From IMG/VR virus record IMGVR_UViG_3300031963_000726, positions 1-28,410 of that record: a DNA stretch of 28,410 nucleotides; one strand, written 5' to 3'. The first letter of the stretch is position 1; each line of letters begins with the position of its first letter. A program made the translations under genes and the position numbers. Positions 19,173-26,428 of this stretch are shown here, piece by piece. Below the pieces are notes generated by a model. It saw only the letters and a program-made list of their open reading frames with translations. It was not told where the DNA came from and ran no database searches. The stretch comes from a virus.

Positions 19173-20401
19173 TTGCGCTTGGCGGCTCGCCGCTGTTCGC
19201 GGTTCAGGCCGCTCGCCTTCGGGATCTCAGACTCGATCTGCTTGAGGATCGGACGCCAGTTCTCGGCGTAGACCTTCTCGGTGCTGTAGTTAGATGCGAA
19301 AGCAACCGCCGCCTCGGACGCTGCCTTCGCCTTCTCGGTGTCAGCCTTGAGCGCGTAGGACTGCTCCAGCGCGTCTACGATCTCGTCAACATTCGGGGTC
19401 ATCCACCAGCCGGTCTGCAGCTCATCCCACTCTGGCTGACCGCCGACCTTCCAGCCGACGCCCACGAGTTCGGGCATTGCCGTCCAGTTCGTGACGATCA
19501 CGGGCGTGCCGCACGCCTGCGCCTCGATTGTCGGGATGCCGAAGCCCTCGCCCTTGCTGGGCTGAAGGAGCACATCGGCTGCAGTGTAGCACTTGGCGAG
19601 CACCGCCTGATCCAGCCCCTGCCGATAGGCGAACTGCGGCACGGCTCGCACCCGATCCATCGGGGCGTTGACCGCCTTGAGCAGCCGCTCCAACTTCGTG
19701 CCGTTAGCGAGACCGAACATCTCAGTGTGAAGGTAGAGGTAGGCATCGGTGTGTTTCTGTGCGAAGCGGCTCCACGCGAGGAGCAGTTCGGGCCACGCCT
19801 TGCGGATCGGGGTGACGCCCTTGTTCGCCTGCGGGCAAATCGTGAGGTGCGCGTCGGCTGGAATATTCAGGTCGGCGCGGATGTTGGATGGCGTAGGCTT
19901 GAAGATGTCAAGCGGAATGCTGTGCGGCGCGTAGAAGAGTCGGTCGCGCTCTAGTCCAGCATCAAGCAGTTCGCGCTCGCCAAAGCGACTCATCGCGATA
20001 GCCCACTTGCCTGCGCCCTTACGGTTGAACCACGCCTTGACCTCTTCAGGTACGACGCTGTGATCAACAGGCGTCCACGACGCCATTGGGATCTCGTCCC
20101 ACTGCGGCGACTTGTATACCCAGACATCGTAGAGAGAGATGCCCAGCCCTGCGCCATCCTCGGTCGTCTGGTTGATCCAGTTGCCGATCTGCGCGGGCGT
20201 GAGGTCATTGCTGTAGGCGTCTAGCCCTTGTCCCATCACGGGGATGCCAGGTCGCCACTCCATCGTGGAGCCAGCGAAGCCGTAGTTCGCCATTATCGCG
20301 ACCTTATGCCCATCGGCTGCAAGGCGCGGGACGATCTCGTTCGTCTGTGTGCCGTATCCCGTGGGTGCCCACGGCGCGTTAGATGTCCAACCGATTCTCA
20401 C
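19169..20401 (-). CDS. GT4-family (GT-B fold) glycosyltransferase
   Basis: The 410-residue protein has the two Rossmann domains of GT-B enzymes. The N-terminal one starts MRIGWTSNAPWAPTGYGTQTNEIVPRLAADGHKVA. The C-terminal donor-binding domain has ADVLLQPSKGEGFGIPTIEAQACGTPVI with the E-x7-E motif (Glu285, Glu293). It ends in a basic LNREQRRAAKRK tail. It is the first gene after the capsid gene and begins behind GGAGG, downstream of a stable hairpin. It is likely to glycosylate virion proteins, as glycosyltransferases near structural genes do in several actinobacteriophages. Confidence 0.9.
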   Translation of the reverse strand: MRIGWTSNAPWAPTGYGTQTNEIVPRLAADGHKVAIMANYGFAGSTMEWRPGIPVMGQGLDAYSNDLTPAQIGNWINQTTEDGAGLGISLYDVWVYKSPQWDEIPMASWTPVDHSVVPEEVKAWFNRKGAGKWAIAMSRFGERELLDAGLERDRLFYAPHSIPLDIFKPTPSNIRADLNIPADAHLTICPQANKGVTPIRKAWPELLLAWSRFAQKHTDAYLYLHTEMFGLANGTKLERLLKAVNAPMDRVRAVPQFAYRQGLDQAVLAKCYTAADVLLQPSKGEGFGIPTIEAQACGTPVIVTNWTAMPELVGVGWKVGGQPEWDELQTGWWMTPNVDEIVDALEQSYALKADTEKAKAASEAAVAFASNYSTEKVYAENWRPILKQIESEIPKASGLNREQRRAAKRK

Positions 20402-20426
20402 GGTGCTGCCTCCTCCTGTTATTTGT

Positions 20427-20456
20427 CCTCCCGCCGAGCCGAAGCCCGACGGGAGG
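20427..20456 (-). terminator. Strong TTCG-loop hairpin between capsid and glycosyltransferase genes
   Basis: On the minus strand CTCCCGTCGGGC pairs with GCTCGGCGGGAG (12 bp, two wobbles; a further C-G pair closes it) around TTCG. It starts about 20 bases after the capsid stop. No T-run follows, and the next gene starts 26 bases later. It may partly terminate transcription or protect the capsid mRNA 3' end, making capsid more abundant than the glycosyltransferases. Confidence 0.6.
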
Positions 20457-20477
20457 GTTGAGCCTAGATCGCTAGGA

Positions 20478-21653
20478 TCAGGTGTTCGCCGAGACGAGCA
20501 CCTTGACCGCGTTCAGGTCAGGGATGTTTCCGTCAACACCATACAGAGTGCGTAGCGCAATCTGGTTTGTGTTGAAGAGGTAGTCGCTTGACGACGCAAC
20601 CTCAATCGGGAGTTCTCGTACATAGTACGAAGGCTCGTGGATAATGGCCACTGACTTGGAGGCCGAAGCCACCGCTGCCATATGGACATTCTCCTTGAGT
20701 CGGTATCCCATCAGGGTGTCAGGCTGACCAGCCGCCATTGACGGCTGGAAGACAAACTGCCCGTTGAGATCCTGCAACTTGCGGAGCTTGCTCACTGCCG
20801 TCGTAGCCGCGTGCCAAACAGTGTTGGTGTTGCGATACGAAGGATTGAGCGAGTAAAGGACGGTTGCAAGGTCAAGCGCATCAAAGAAGGTCGCCGAGAC
20901 GGTGCCTGCCTTTGTTGCGGTGCTCAAGCCCGTTGCCGCAGAGACGAAGCCCTGTGGCAGAACCGTGCCGGTGCCGATGGTCATCGCTGAACCGCTAACG
21001 AAACTAATCTGGGCCCCCGCCTGGGTGCCCACTGTGCCGAGGATGTCAAATCCAGAATCGCGGACAAGTTCAGCCGACAAAAGCGTCAGGCTGGCGATCT
21101 TGTTCGCATAGAGGGTGATTGACGAGATCGTCGGATCGGCTGGGGTGATCGTTGAACCTTCGGTCACGAAAGCGGCTGACTGGTTCGCCGTCACGCGTGG
21201 CAGAGTGATCTGCTCGCCCGTGGTCGTGCGAAGCTTCGTTGCGCCTTCGTAGATCGGGTTGCCCTCAGTCAACGCGACGACAACGAAGTCGGCGAATGTG
21301 ACTGGGACGGTTGCGGCTGCGGATGCAAGAGCGCGGATCTCAAACTGAGCGCGTCGCTTCTCGCCGGTTGCGATTGCCCGAAGGACATCGCTATCGTTGT
21401 CAGCCTTGACTGCATTCTCAACCTTGAGTGCGCGCTCTGCGAGTGCGCCGATCTTCTCACTGCGCTCTTCAGCGGCAGCAACCTGATCCATCTTGGCCTT
21501 GCGTGCAGACATTGAATCGTTCAGGCTCGTCCAACGAGCCTCTTCCTCTGCGGAAAGTTCGCGCTTCTCGTCAGCCGCACGATTGAGGAGGGACTTAGCC
21601 TCTTCCCAGTCGTTTCGGTACTGCTCGTGAAGCGTCTTGGTGATGTCAGACAT
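20478..21653 (-). CDS. Major capsid protein, HK97 fold with delta domain
   Basis: The 391-residue protein has a charged coiled-coil N-terminal domain (residues 1-105), the scaffolding-like delta domain removed by the protease. The HK97-fold region follows: TFADFVVVALTEGNPIYEGATKLRTTTGEQITLPRVT (N-arm/E-loop start), FVTEGSTITPADPTISSITLYANKIASLTLLSAELVRDS, and late P-domain features (LQDLNGQFVFQPS, GYRLKENVHM, SYYVRELPIEV). Cleavage is expected near residues 100-110. ATG 21653 lies behind TAAGGAG. It directly follows the protease gene. Composition is slightly less GC-rich than flanking genes. Confidence 0.95.
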   Translation of the reverse strand: MSDITKTLHEQYRNDWEEAKSLLNRAADEKRELSAEEEARWTSLNDSMSARKAKMDQVAAAEERSEKIGALAERALKVENAVKADNDSDVLRAIATGEKRRAQFEIRALASAAATVPVTFADFVVVALTEGNPIYEGATKLRTTTGEQITLPRVTANQSAAFVTEGSTITPADPTISSITLYANKIASLTLLSAELVRDSGFDILGTVGTQAGAQISFVSGSAMTIGTGTVLPQGFVSAATGLSTATKAGTVSATFFDALDLATVLYSLNPSYRNTNTVWHAATTAVSKLRKLQDLNGQFVFQPSMAAGQPDTLMGYRLKENVHMAAVASASKSVAIIHEPSYYVRELPIEVASSSDYLFNTNQIALRTLYGVDGNIPDLNAVKVLVSANT

Positions 21654-21744
21654 TGGTCTAACTCCTTACGCTATCTGGTTTGGGGTTGATTGCGTCATCG
21701 GTGGTGCGTCCAGCGGTGGTGCCGTGAGGCCCTCGCGCTGCGCC

Positions 21745-23634
21745 CTAGCGAATCTGCTGTTCCAGTTTGGCAAGTGCCAACTGGCGCTCACGAACAGAGA
21801 GAGGTACGAGCCGGTCATCGGCTTCCTCTGGCTCCGTTGTAGTCTCAGGTTCAGGCCGCAGATCAGGACTGATCTTGCGGATTGCGAGATCAAGCGTTGC
21901 GGCTGAATCCGCATCGGGCGCTCCCGCGAGAAGTGCGTCAAAGGCACGCATCAGCGTTGATGGGTCAATCTCGGTGCGCTCAGAGAGCGAACGGACTGCG
22001 CCCAAGCCGATGGTGGCTGGATAGGCGGGCTGGTTGCCCGTCAGGAGGCTGACTTCGTGCAGGCGGACATTCCGCAGCTCACGCACGCCCTTGTCGTCGT
22101 AGGCATCGCCCTTGTTCGGCACGGAGAAGCCGAAGGACATTCCCATCGCCGCACCGTCTCGGCGCAGCATTGCGGCGAGGTCGGAGGCGAAGGTCACCTC
22201 TGGGTTGAGGGAGACGCGCACCTTGAGGCCGCGATCATCCTCTTCAAGATCCAGCGTGCCGGTCTTGGTTGAGCCGAGGAAGTACTTTGGATCGTGATCC
22301 TGAAGCGCCTTGACTTCCCACTCGCCGCGCTCAGCCGCAGCTACGCTCTTGGAGAACGCGCCTGGCTTGATGATCTCCCGCGTGCTCAGCCCTTCGGCTT
22401 CGGAGTTGAAGATGGCGGCATAACCCGTGAAGGTGTGCCCGTCCTCGCCTTCCGCGCGGATCTCCGTCTGGAACTGTCGGTACTCGATTGCCATCTTCGG
22501 TTTCTCCTTACGCTCGGCGTTCTCGACGATATTGTCGGCCCACCGCTTACCCGCGTCGCCGCCCCAAAGCGCCCACGCGATCCTGCCAGCGGACGGATAG
22601 CCGTCTTCGCCGGGATTGAATCCTTGACCTTGCTTGTCCACTTCGTGTCGTGCAAAGAACGAGCGCATCCGCACCACCGTCTCAAACGGCAGGTTGCTGC
22701 CATTCACGATGTCGCGTGCGCGAGCCACGCCCACAAGGGTCCCGCCGCGTCCAAACTCAGCGCGCCAATCAAGGCCGCGCCTCGCCTCTGCCTGCATTGC
22801 CTCGGTCGGCTTGTAGCCGTCTGGGTTGATCGGAGCGCGCTCCTCATTGCGATAGCGCGGATGATCTGGGTGAAGCAGATCGTTGTCGCCGACATAGGCA
22901 GAGTTCTTTGGTGCGCCCGTGCGTGCGAGGTAGAGGAAGGCGTTGACGCGAGCCATTGACCACGCCGCTCGGCTGACGCCTGGGCGATGGCTGACTGAGT
23001 ATGCGCCCGATCCTCGGCGATACACGGATCGCAGCGATCCGACGCGCACCCGCGTCCAGTTCGGGCGATCCTGCTTGTTCATCTCTTCGTTGTGGGCATC
23101 GGCCTTGTTCTGAAGCGCAGTCTCCGTGGCTTCAGTCAGCGTGATGTCGCCGGTCTTATTTCCTGCGGAGCCTGGCTCATTCTCGTCGCTGCCCGTGATC
23201 TGATCTTTCGGCGGAGCGGGCGCATCGGCGCGGTCCTCGTAGTCATCCTCGTCTTCGTCGTCGTAGTCTTCGTCGTCGTAGCCGTAGCCTGCTTCCTCTT
23301 CCTCGTGCGGCTGCCACGCATTGCAATAGTACGCGCCGTTGACATAGGCTTCCCACTTCTCGCAATACGCCTTGTCGCCCTGAACCATATCTTCGTTGTA
23401 GAAGTGGCAGTTGCCGCAGGCGCGGCCTTCGGGCACATCAGGAGCGAGTGCGGGACGGTAGTTGTCTGGCAAGGCGCGCTCGCCGCCAGGCTCAATGCCT
23501 TCAGCCTGCGAGATCGCGACCATTTGTGCGATGGCGTCCTGCTTGGTGGTATGGCAGCCCATCACTTCGCCGTCCTGCTTGACGACCGCCCAGCCGCTGC
23601 ACTGTGCGCTGTCATCGGTGATGAAGTACGGCAT
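21745..23634 (-). CDS. Capsid maturation protease fused to N-terminal CSGW, HiPIP-like and conserved phage modules
   Basis: The 629-residue protein has four parts. Residues 1-50 (CSGWAVVKQDGEVMGCHTTK) form a small conserved module. Residues 70-110 carry four cysteines (C73, C76, C91, C104; spacing x2, x14, x12) ending YYCNAW, resembling high-potential iron-sulphur proteins. After an acidic linker (111-135), residues 165-375 (HRPGVSRAAWSMARVNAFLYL, GYPSAGRIAWALWGG) match a module of unknown role seen in phage head proteins. Residues 381-629 are an HK97-type protease: His447 (HDP), Ser500 (GMSFGF) and Glu527 (LHEVSLL). It trims the capsid delta domain. An internal start at 22494 may yield the protease alone. 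Confidence 0.85.
   Translation of the reverse strand: MPYFITDDSAQCSGWAVVKQDGEVMGCHTTKQDAIAQMVAISQAEGIEPGGERALPDNYRPALAPDVPEGRACGNCHFYNEDMVQGDKAYCEKWEAYVNGAYYCNAWQPHEEEEAGYGYDDEDYDDEDEDDYEDRADAPAPPKDQITGSDENEPGSAGNKTGDITLTEATETALQNKADAHNEEMNKQDRPNWTRVRVGSLRSVYRRGSGAYSVSHRPGVSRAAWSMARVNAFLYLARTGAPKNSAYVGDNDLLHPDHPRYRNEERAPINPDGYKPTEAMQAEARRGLDWRAEFGRGGTLVGVARARDIVNGSNLPFETVVRMRSFFARHEVDKQGQGFNPGEDGYPSAGRIAWALWGGDAGKRWADNIVENAERKEKPKMAIEYRQFQTEIRAEGEDGHTFTGYAAIFNSEAEGLSTREIIKPGAFSKSVAAAERGEWEVKALQDHDPKYFLGSTKTGTLDLEEDDRGLKVRVSLNPEVTFASDLAAMLRRDGAAMGMSFGFSVPNKGDAYDDKGVRELRNVRLHEVSLLTGNQPAYPATIGLGAVRSLSERTEIDPSTLMRAFDALLAGAPDADSAATLDLAIRKISPDLRPEPETTTEPEEADDRLVPLSVRERQLALAKLEQQIR
22492..22510 (-). 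promoter_or_regulatory. Internal ribosome-binding site and ATG for a stand-alone protease
   Basis: Within the fusion gene the minus strand reads TAAGGAG (22504-22510), nine bases, then ATG (22492-22494) at codon 381, exactly at the border of the protease domain. Product length would be 249 residues, normal for HK97-type proteases. The site encodes ERKEKPKM, so a chance origin is possible, but the position at a domain boundary makes it notable. Confidence 0.55.
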
Positions 23635-23903
23635 TACGGATCAACCTGGAAGTCGTACACATCCAGCACGGTATCGGCAGAGTCAGAGATGGCGTAAAGC
23701 ACATCGCCGTTGCCGATCTTGAGCGTCGTAAGGCCGCCCTTGACGATCTCAAACCCTGTGGTGCTTGTGACGGCTGCGCCGCCAACCCAGATGTTCTTGT
23801 TCGCGCCGAGTTCCATTGAGATCTCGTGGATGTTCTTTGCCGTCGCAGTGGCGATTGCCGCCGCCGCTGTTCCAATGCTGTATTGCTCTGCGCGGAAGGT
23901 CAT
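23634..23903 (-). CDS. Small beta-rich virion-type protein
   Basis: The 89-residue protein begins MTFRAEQYSIGTAAAAIATAT and continues with ISMELGANKNIWVGGAAVTSTTGFEIVKGGLTTLKIGNGDVLYAISD. The pattern of short strands, NIWVGG-x-VTSTTGF and GDVLYAI, is that of small decoration- or tail-associated phage proteins with a beta-sandwich. Its stop touches the start of the protease fusion. Its place among head genes suggests a virion surface protein; I cannot name a family. Confidence 0.55.
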   Translation of the reverse strand: MTFRAEQYSIGTAAAAIATATAKNIHEISMELGANKNIWVGGAAVTSTTGFEIVKGGLTTLKIGNGDVLYAISDSADTVLDVYDFQVDP

Positions 23904-23907
23904 CTGA

Positions 23908-24477
23908 TCACCTCAGGTTGAGCACGAGGAGATCTTCCTCGTGTCGGCGTTCTTCGTGTGTGCGACCCCATCCTTTGGCCCGCAGTTCTTTGGTGTGGCT
24001 CGCTGCCTTGACCCGCCCTGCGTAGCCCCACGCGGAGCGTGCGGCGCGACCTTCGGTCGTGAGCGGTGCGCTGATTGCGCGGCCCGCGAAGCCCTGAGCA
24101 CCGCGAGCGGTGCCGCGAGAGAAGGAGTAGGCGAACACCTCGCCCTTGAAGGCGATTGCCTGCGGCTTGAAGACTGGCACTGGTCGCTGTGCGTAGTAGC
24201 CTGGACGCGAAGCTGCGCCTGGCTTTGTGCCCTGCGCCGTGCCTGTGCTCTCTGTGATTCCGTTGATCGAGGCTGCAATATCCAGCACGCCGAGCACGCT
24301 GAACGCGCTCGTGGTGATGCCGGTGATGATCCCGAGATCGTTCTCGCGCCCCGTCGCAGATCCTGCGCTCGTGGTGACGCCAGCGACGCTCCCGTCTGCC
24401 TCAGGCCCTAGTCCCCATTCGTATGCGTCCCAGATCGCGCCCTTCGTGGCGCTTGGTTGCCAACGGCCCGTCGCCAT
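23908..24477 (-). CDS. Hypothetical virion-associated protein with Gly/Thr/Ser repeats
   Basis: In this 189-residue protein residues 30-84 hold three related units (AGVTTSAGSATG, TGITTSAFSVLG, NGITESTGTAQG), the beta-repeat style of phage fibre or decoration proteins. The second half is basic and aromatic (YYAQRPVPVFKPQAIAFKGEVFAYSFSRG), with two RGxQGFAGR/AWGYAGR units, and ends in a charged helix EERRHEEDLLVLNLR. No family is recognised. It lies in a block of three small genes between portal and protease genes; a structural role is inferred. Confidence 0.55.
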   Translation of the reverse strand: MATGRWQPSATKGAIWDAYEWGLGPEADGSVAGVTTSAGSATGRENDLGIITGITTSAFSVLGVLDIAASINGITESTGTAQGTKPGAASRPGYYAQRPVPVFKPQAIAFKGEVFAYSFSRGTARGAQGFAGRAISAPLTTEGRAARSAWGYAGRVKAASHTKELRAKGWGRTHEERRHEEDLLVLNLR

Positions 24478-24480
24478 TGG

Positions 24481-24834
24481 TTAGGTCAGGGATTCGGTGA
24501 TGTTCCCGCTGGCGAGCGTGTAGGTTCCCGTCGTGGCGTAGGTCTGCGAAGCATCGAGTGAGCGGCTGCCGTAGAAGGTGCCTGCGGTAGATGCCGACCA
24601 ATAGCCGATGTGCGTGATCGTCGTAGAGCCAGGCACATCAAAGACAACTTCCGCGCTTGTGGCTGCGGTGCCACCTGATGCCGCTGCCCACGATGCCGCC
24701 TCGCGCGTGTACGGGGAGCCTGTGACCTCTGCGGTGCCAGCCGTGCCTGGGTCAGCCGTGTGCAGGCTGAAGTGCGTGACATTGCTCGTGATCGTGCCGA
24801 GCATCGTGTTGCGTGTCGTTGGGGTCAGTGCCAT
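24481..24834 (-). CDS. Gp80-type tail-fibre-like protein next to the portal gene
   Basis: The 117-residue protein has FSLHTADPGTAGTAEVTGSPYTREAASWAAASGG, the recognisable pattern of a family annotated as phage tail fibre protein (gp80-like) in actinophages, followed by VFDVPGSTTITHIGYWSASTAGTFYGSRSLDASQTYATTGTYTLASGNITESL. All features indicate a compact beta-sandwich. Family members usually lie near tail or accessory genes; here it directly follows the portal gene, so it might decorate the head or portal vertex. Start ATG 24834 is four bases after the portal stop. Confidence 0.6.
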   Translation of the reverse strand: MALTPTTRNTMLGTITSNVTHFSLHTADPGTAGTAEVTGSPYTREAASWAAASGGTAATSAEVVFDVPGSTTITHIGYWSASTAGTFYGSRSLDASQTYATTGTYTLASGNITESLT

Positions 24835-24838
24835 CGGT

Positions 24839-26296
24839 CTACTCCTCTACGATTGCGGTGATATTGCCGCTCTCGTCGCGCTCTACTCGGCGCGTGCGCG
24901 CCTCAGGCGTCGGAACGGTGACATTTATGATCGGCTGGATGACCTCGCGCTTCTCGGTGTCATCCTCAGCTGCGTTCTGTTGCTGCACGGTCACTGGCGC
25001 TGCGCCAGTGTGCGCGACTTTGATTCCGACAAGGCGTGAGGCGTCGGCTGGAGAGAAGCCAGCCTGCACGAGTTTCGCTACGATGTCTACCTTCGTGGAG
25101 AGCATCGCGGTCTCGGCATCGGCTTCGTTGAGAGGCATTCGGTAGGAGTCGCCTGACTCAATCGGCCCGAAGTCCTCAAACTTACGAATGTCGTTGACAT
25201 TGAGCCAGCCCTCTTGAAGCCCGACGCGGTAGGTGTCGTAGCGATCCTTCGTCGTGCCTCGCAGGATGGAGTCCATTGAGAACTTGACGAAGGCGTCTGG
25301 CAGGAGGATCAGCGTGCTGAGCGGTCGCTCGATCATCTCCACGAGCGGTCGCAGGGTGTATTGCACGAAGGCGAGGTTCTGCTGCTCCACCGAGTTGTAG
25401 GACATCGCGCCTGGCGTCGTGACCTGCAAGAGATTCGGCGGGATGCGGAAGATGCGGGCAACCTCCTCAACATTGAACTGTCGCGAGGCGAGGAGTTGCG
25501 CGTCTTCAGGTCGGAAGGTGAGCGGCTTGAAGGTTGCGCCGCCCGTGAGCACGCCTGGCGTGTGCATATTCTGCCCGCTGTGATGGCGTGCCCAGCCCGC
25601 CTTGAGCTGCTCGCCCTGCTCTTTGGTCAGATCAGTCGGCACCTCGATGATGCCCGTTGGCGTGCTGCCGGTGCGGAAGAAGTTGCTCGCGTAGTCCTCA
25701 AGCGTCAAGCCGAGGGCAAGGGAGACGCGGAGTTGATGGATCGGGTTGATGCCGCGAAGTTCGCCTGGCATCGCGATGAGCGGGATGTGCAGGATGGTCT
25801 CCTGCCCGTAAACCGCCGTCGGCTGGCCCTGCCCCTGATGGATCTTGTATTTGATCTCGCGACCTTCGCGGTAGATCTCCACGCGGCGCGGGTCAACGGC
25901 TCGCACCTCCAGCACCTCACCACGCTCGTCGCGCGGCGCGTAGATGAAGGCGTTGCCGTCCGTGTAGAGAGACACCACGATCTCGCTGATGAGCTGGTTG
26001 ATCGTGTAGGTCGGCTCGTCAGGGATCGGCGTGAGCATCCACGACGGCTTCGCGCCCGCTGGACGGTACGGTCGTCGGATGCCGTTGTCGCGGCGATAGG
26101 CGTCAAGAGGGAAGGATGAGACGACATCGGCAAGCAGTCGCACGCTGGCGTAGGCTGCCGTGAGTCCGAGCGCCGCCTTCTGATCAACCTCACGGTTGCC
26201 GAGGAAGGGAACCTTGTCAAAGGCGAGCGGCGTGAGGTTTTGCAGCGTCAATGATCGCTGCTCGGATGAGGTGAAGACGCGACGCAGGATGCTCAC
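24839..26296 (-). CDS. Portal protein, HK97 family
   Basis: The 485-residue protein shows HK97-type portal features: AALGLTAAYASVRLLADVVSSFPLDAYRR near residues 41-69, TYTINQLISEIVVSLYTDGNAFIYAPRD, VDPRRVEIYREG, IPLIAMPGELRGINPIHQLR, FFRTGSTPTGIIEVP, VEEVARIFRIPPNLLQ and a late SVEQQNLAFVQYTLRPLVEMIE. Twelve copies form the DNA gate at one head vertex and bind terminase. It starts at GTG 26296, two bases from the preceding stop, behind GGAGG in that gene's last codons. The C-terminal tail (about 440-485) is charged and low in complexity. Confidence 0.95.
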   Translation of the reverse strand: MSILRRVFTSSEQRSLTLQNLTPLAFDKVPFLGNREVDQKAALGLTAAYASVRLLADVVSSFPLDAYRRDNGIRRPYRPAGAKPSWMLTPIPDEPTYTINQLISEIVVSLYTDGNAFIYAPRDERGEVLEVRAVDPRRVEIYREGREIKYKIHQGQGQPTAVYGQETILHIPLIAMPGELRGINPIHQLRVSLALGLTLEDYASNFFRTGSTPTGIIEVPTDLTKEQGEQLKAGWARHHSGQNMHTPGVLTGGATFKPLTFRPEDAQLLASRQFNVEEVARIFRIPPNLLQVTTPGAMSYNSVEQQNLAFVQYTLRPLVEMIERPLSTLILLPDAFVKFSMDSILRGTTKDRYDTYRVGLQEGWLNVNDIRKFEDFGPIESGDSYRMPLNEADAETAMLSTKVDIVAKLVQAGFSPADASRLVGIKVAHTGAAPVTVQQQNAAEDDTEKREVIQPIINVTVPTPEARTRRVERDESGNITAIVEE

Positions 26297-26428
26297 TTAG
26301 TCCCTCCAGGTATAGCCGAGAGCGACAAGGACGGCACCAGCGGCAGCGATCAGGCTCAGCGGCTCGATGAGCCAGAGACCTGCGATGACGAGGACAATGC
26401 CCGACAACTCTAGGATGGTTGATTTCAT
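26297..26428 (-). CDS. 43-residue two-segment membrane protein between terminase and portal
   Basis: The ATG at 26426-26428 overlaps the large terminase stop (ATGA) and the TAA is followed directly by the portal GTG, so the frame exactly fills the gap. The product MKSTILELSGIVLVIAGLWL continues IEPLSLIAAAGAVLVALGYTWRD: two hydrophobic helices joined by a short EP turn, with a charged end. Small membrane proteins occur at this site in other siphoviruses, but their role is not established. The tight fit supports it as a real gene. Confidence 0.7.
   Translation of the reverse strand: MKSTILELSGIVLVIAGLWLIEPLSLIAAAGAVLVALGYTWRD

Noticed and set aside
21666-21698. Ten-codon leader frame just before the capsid gene
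   Set aside because: The ATG has no ribosome-binding site and its stop overlaps the capsid ribosome-binding site. Such short frames arise easily by chance.
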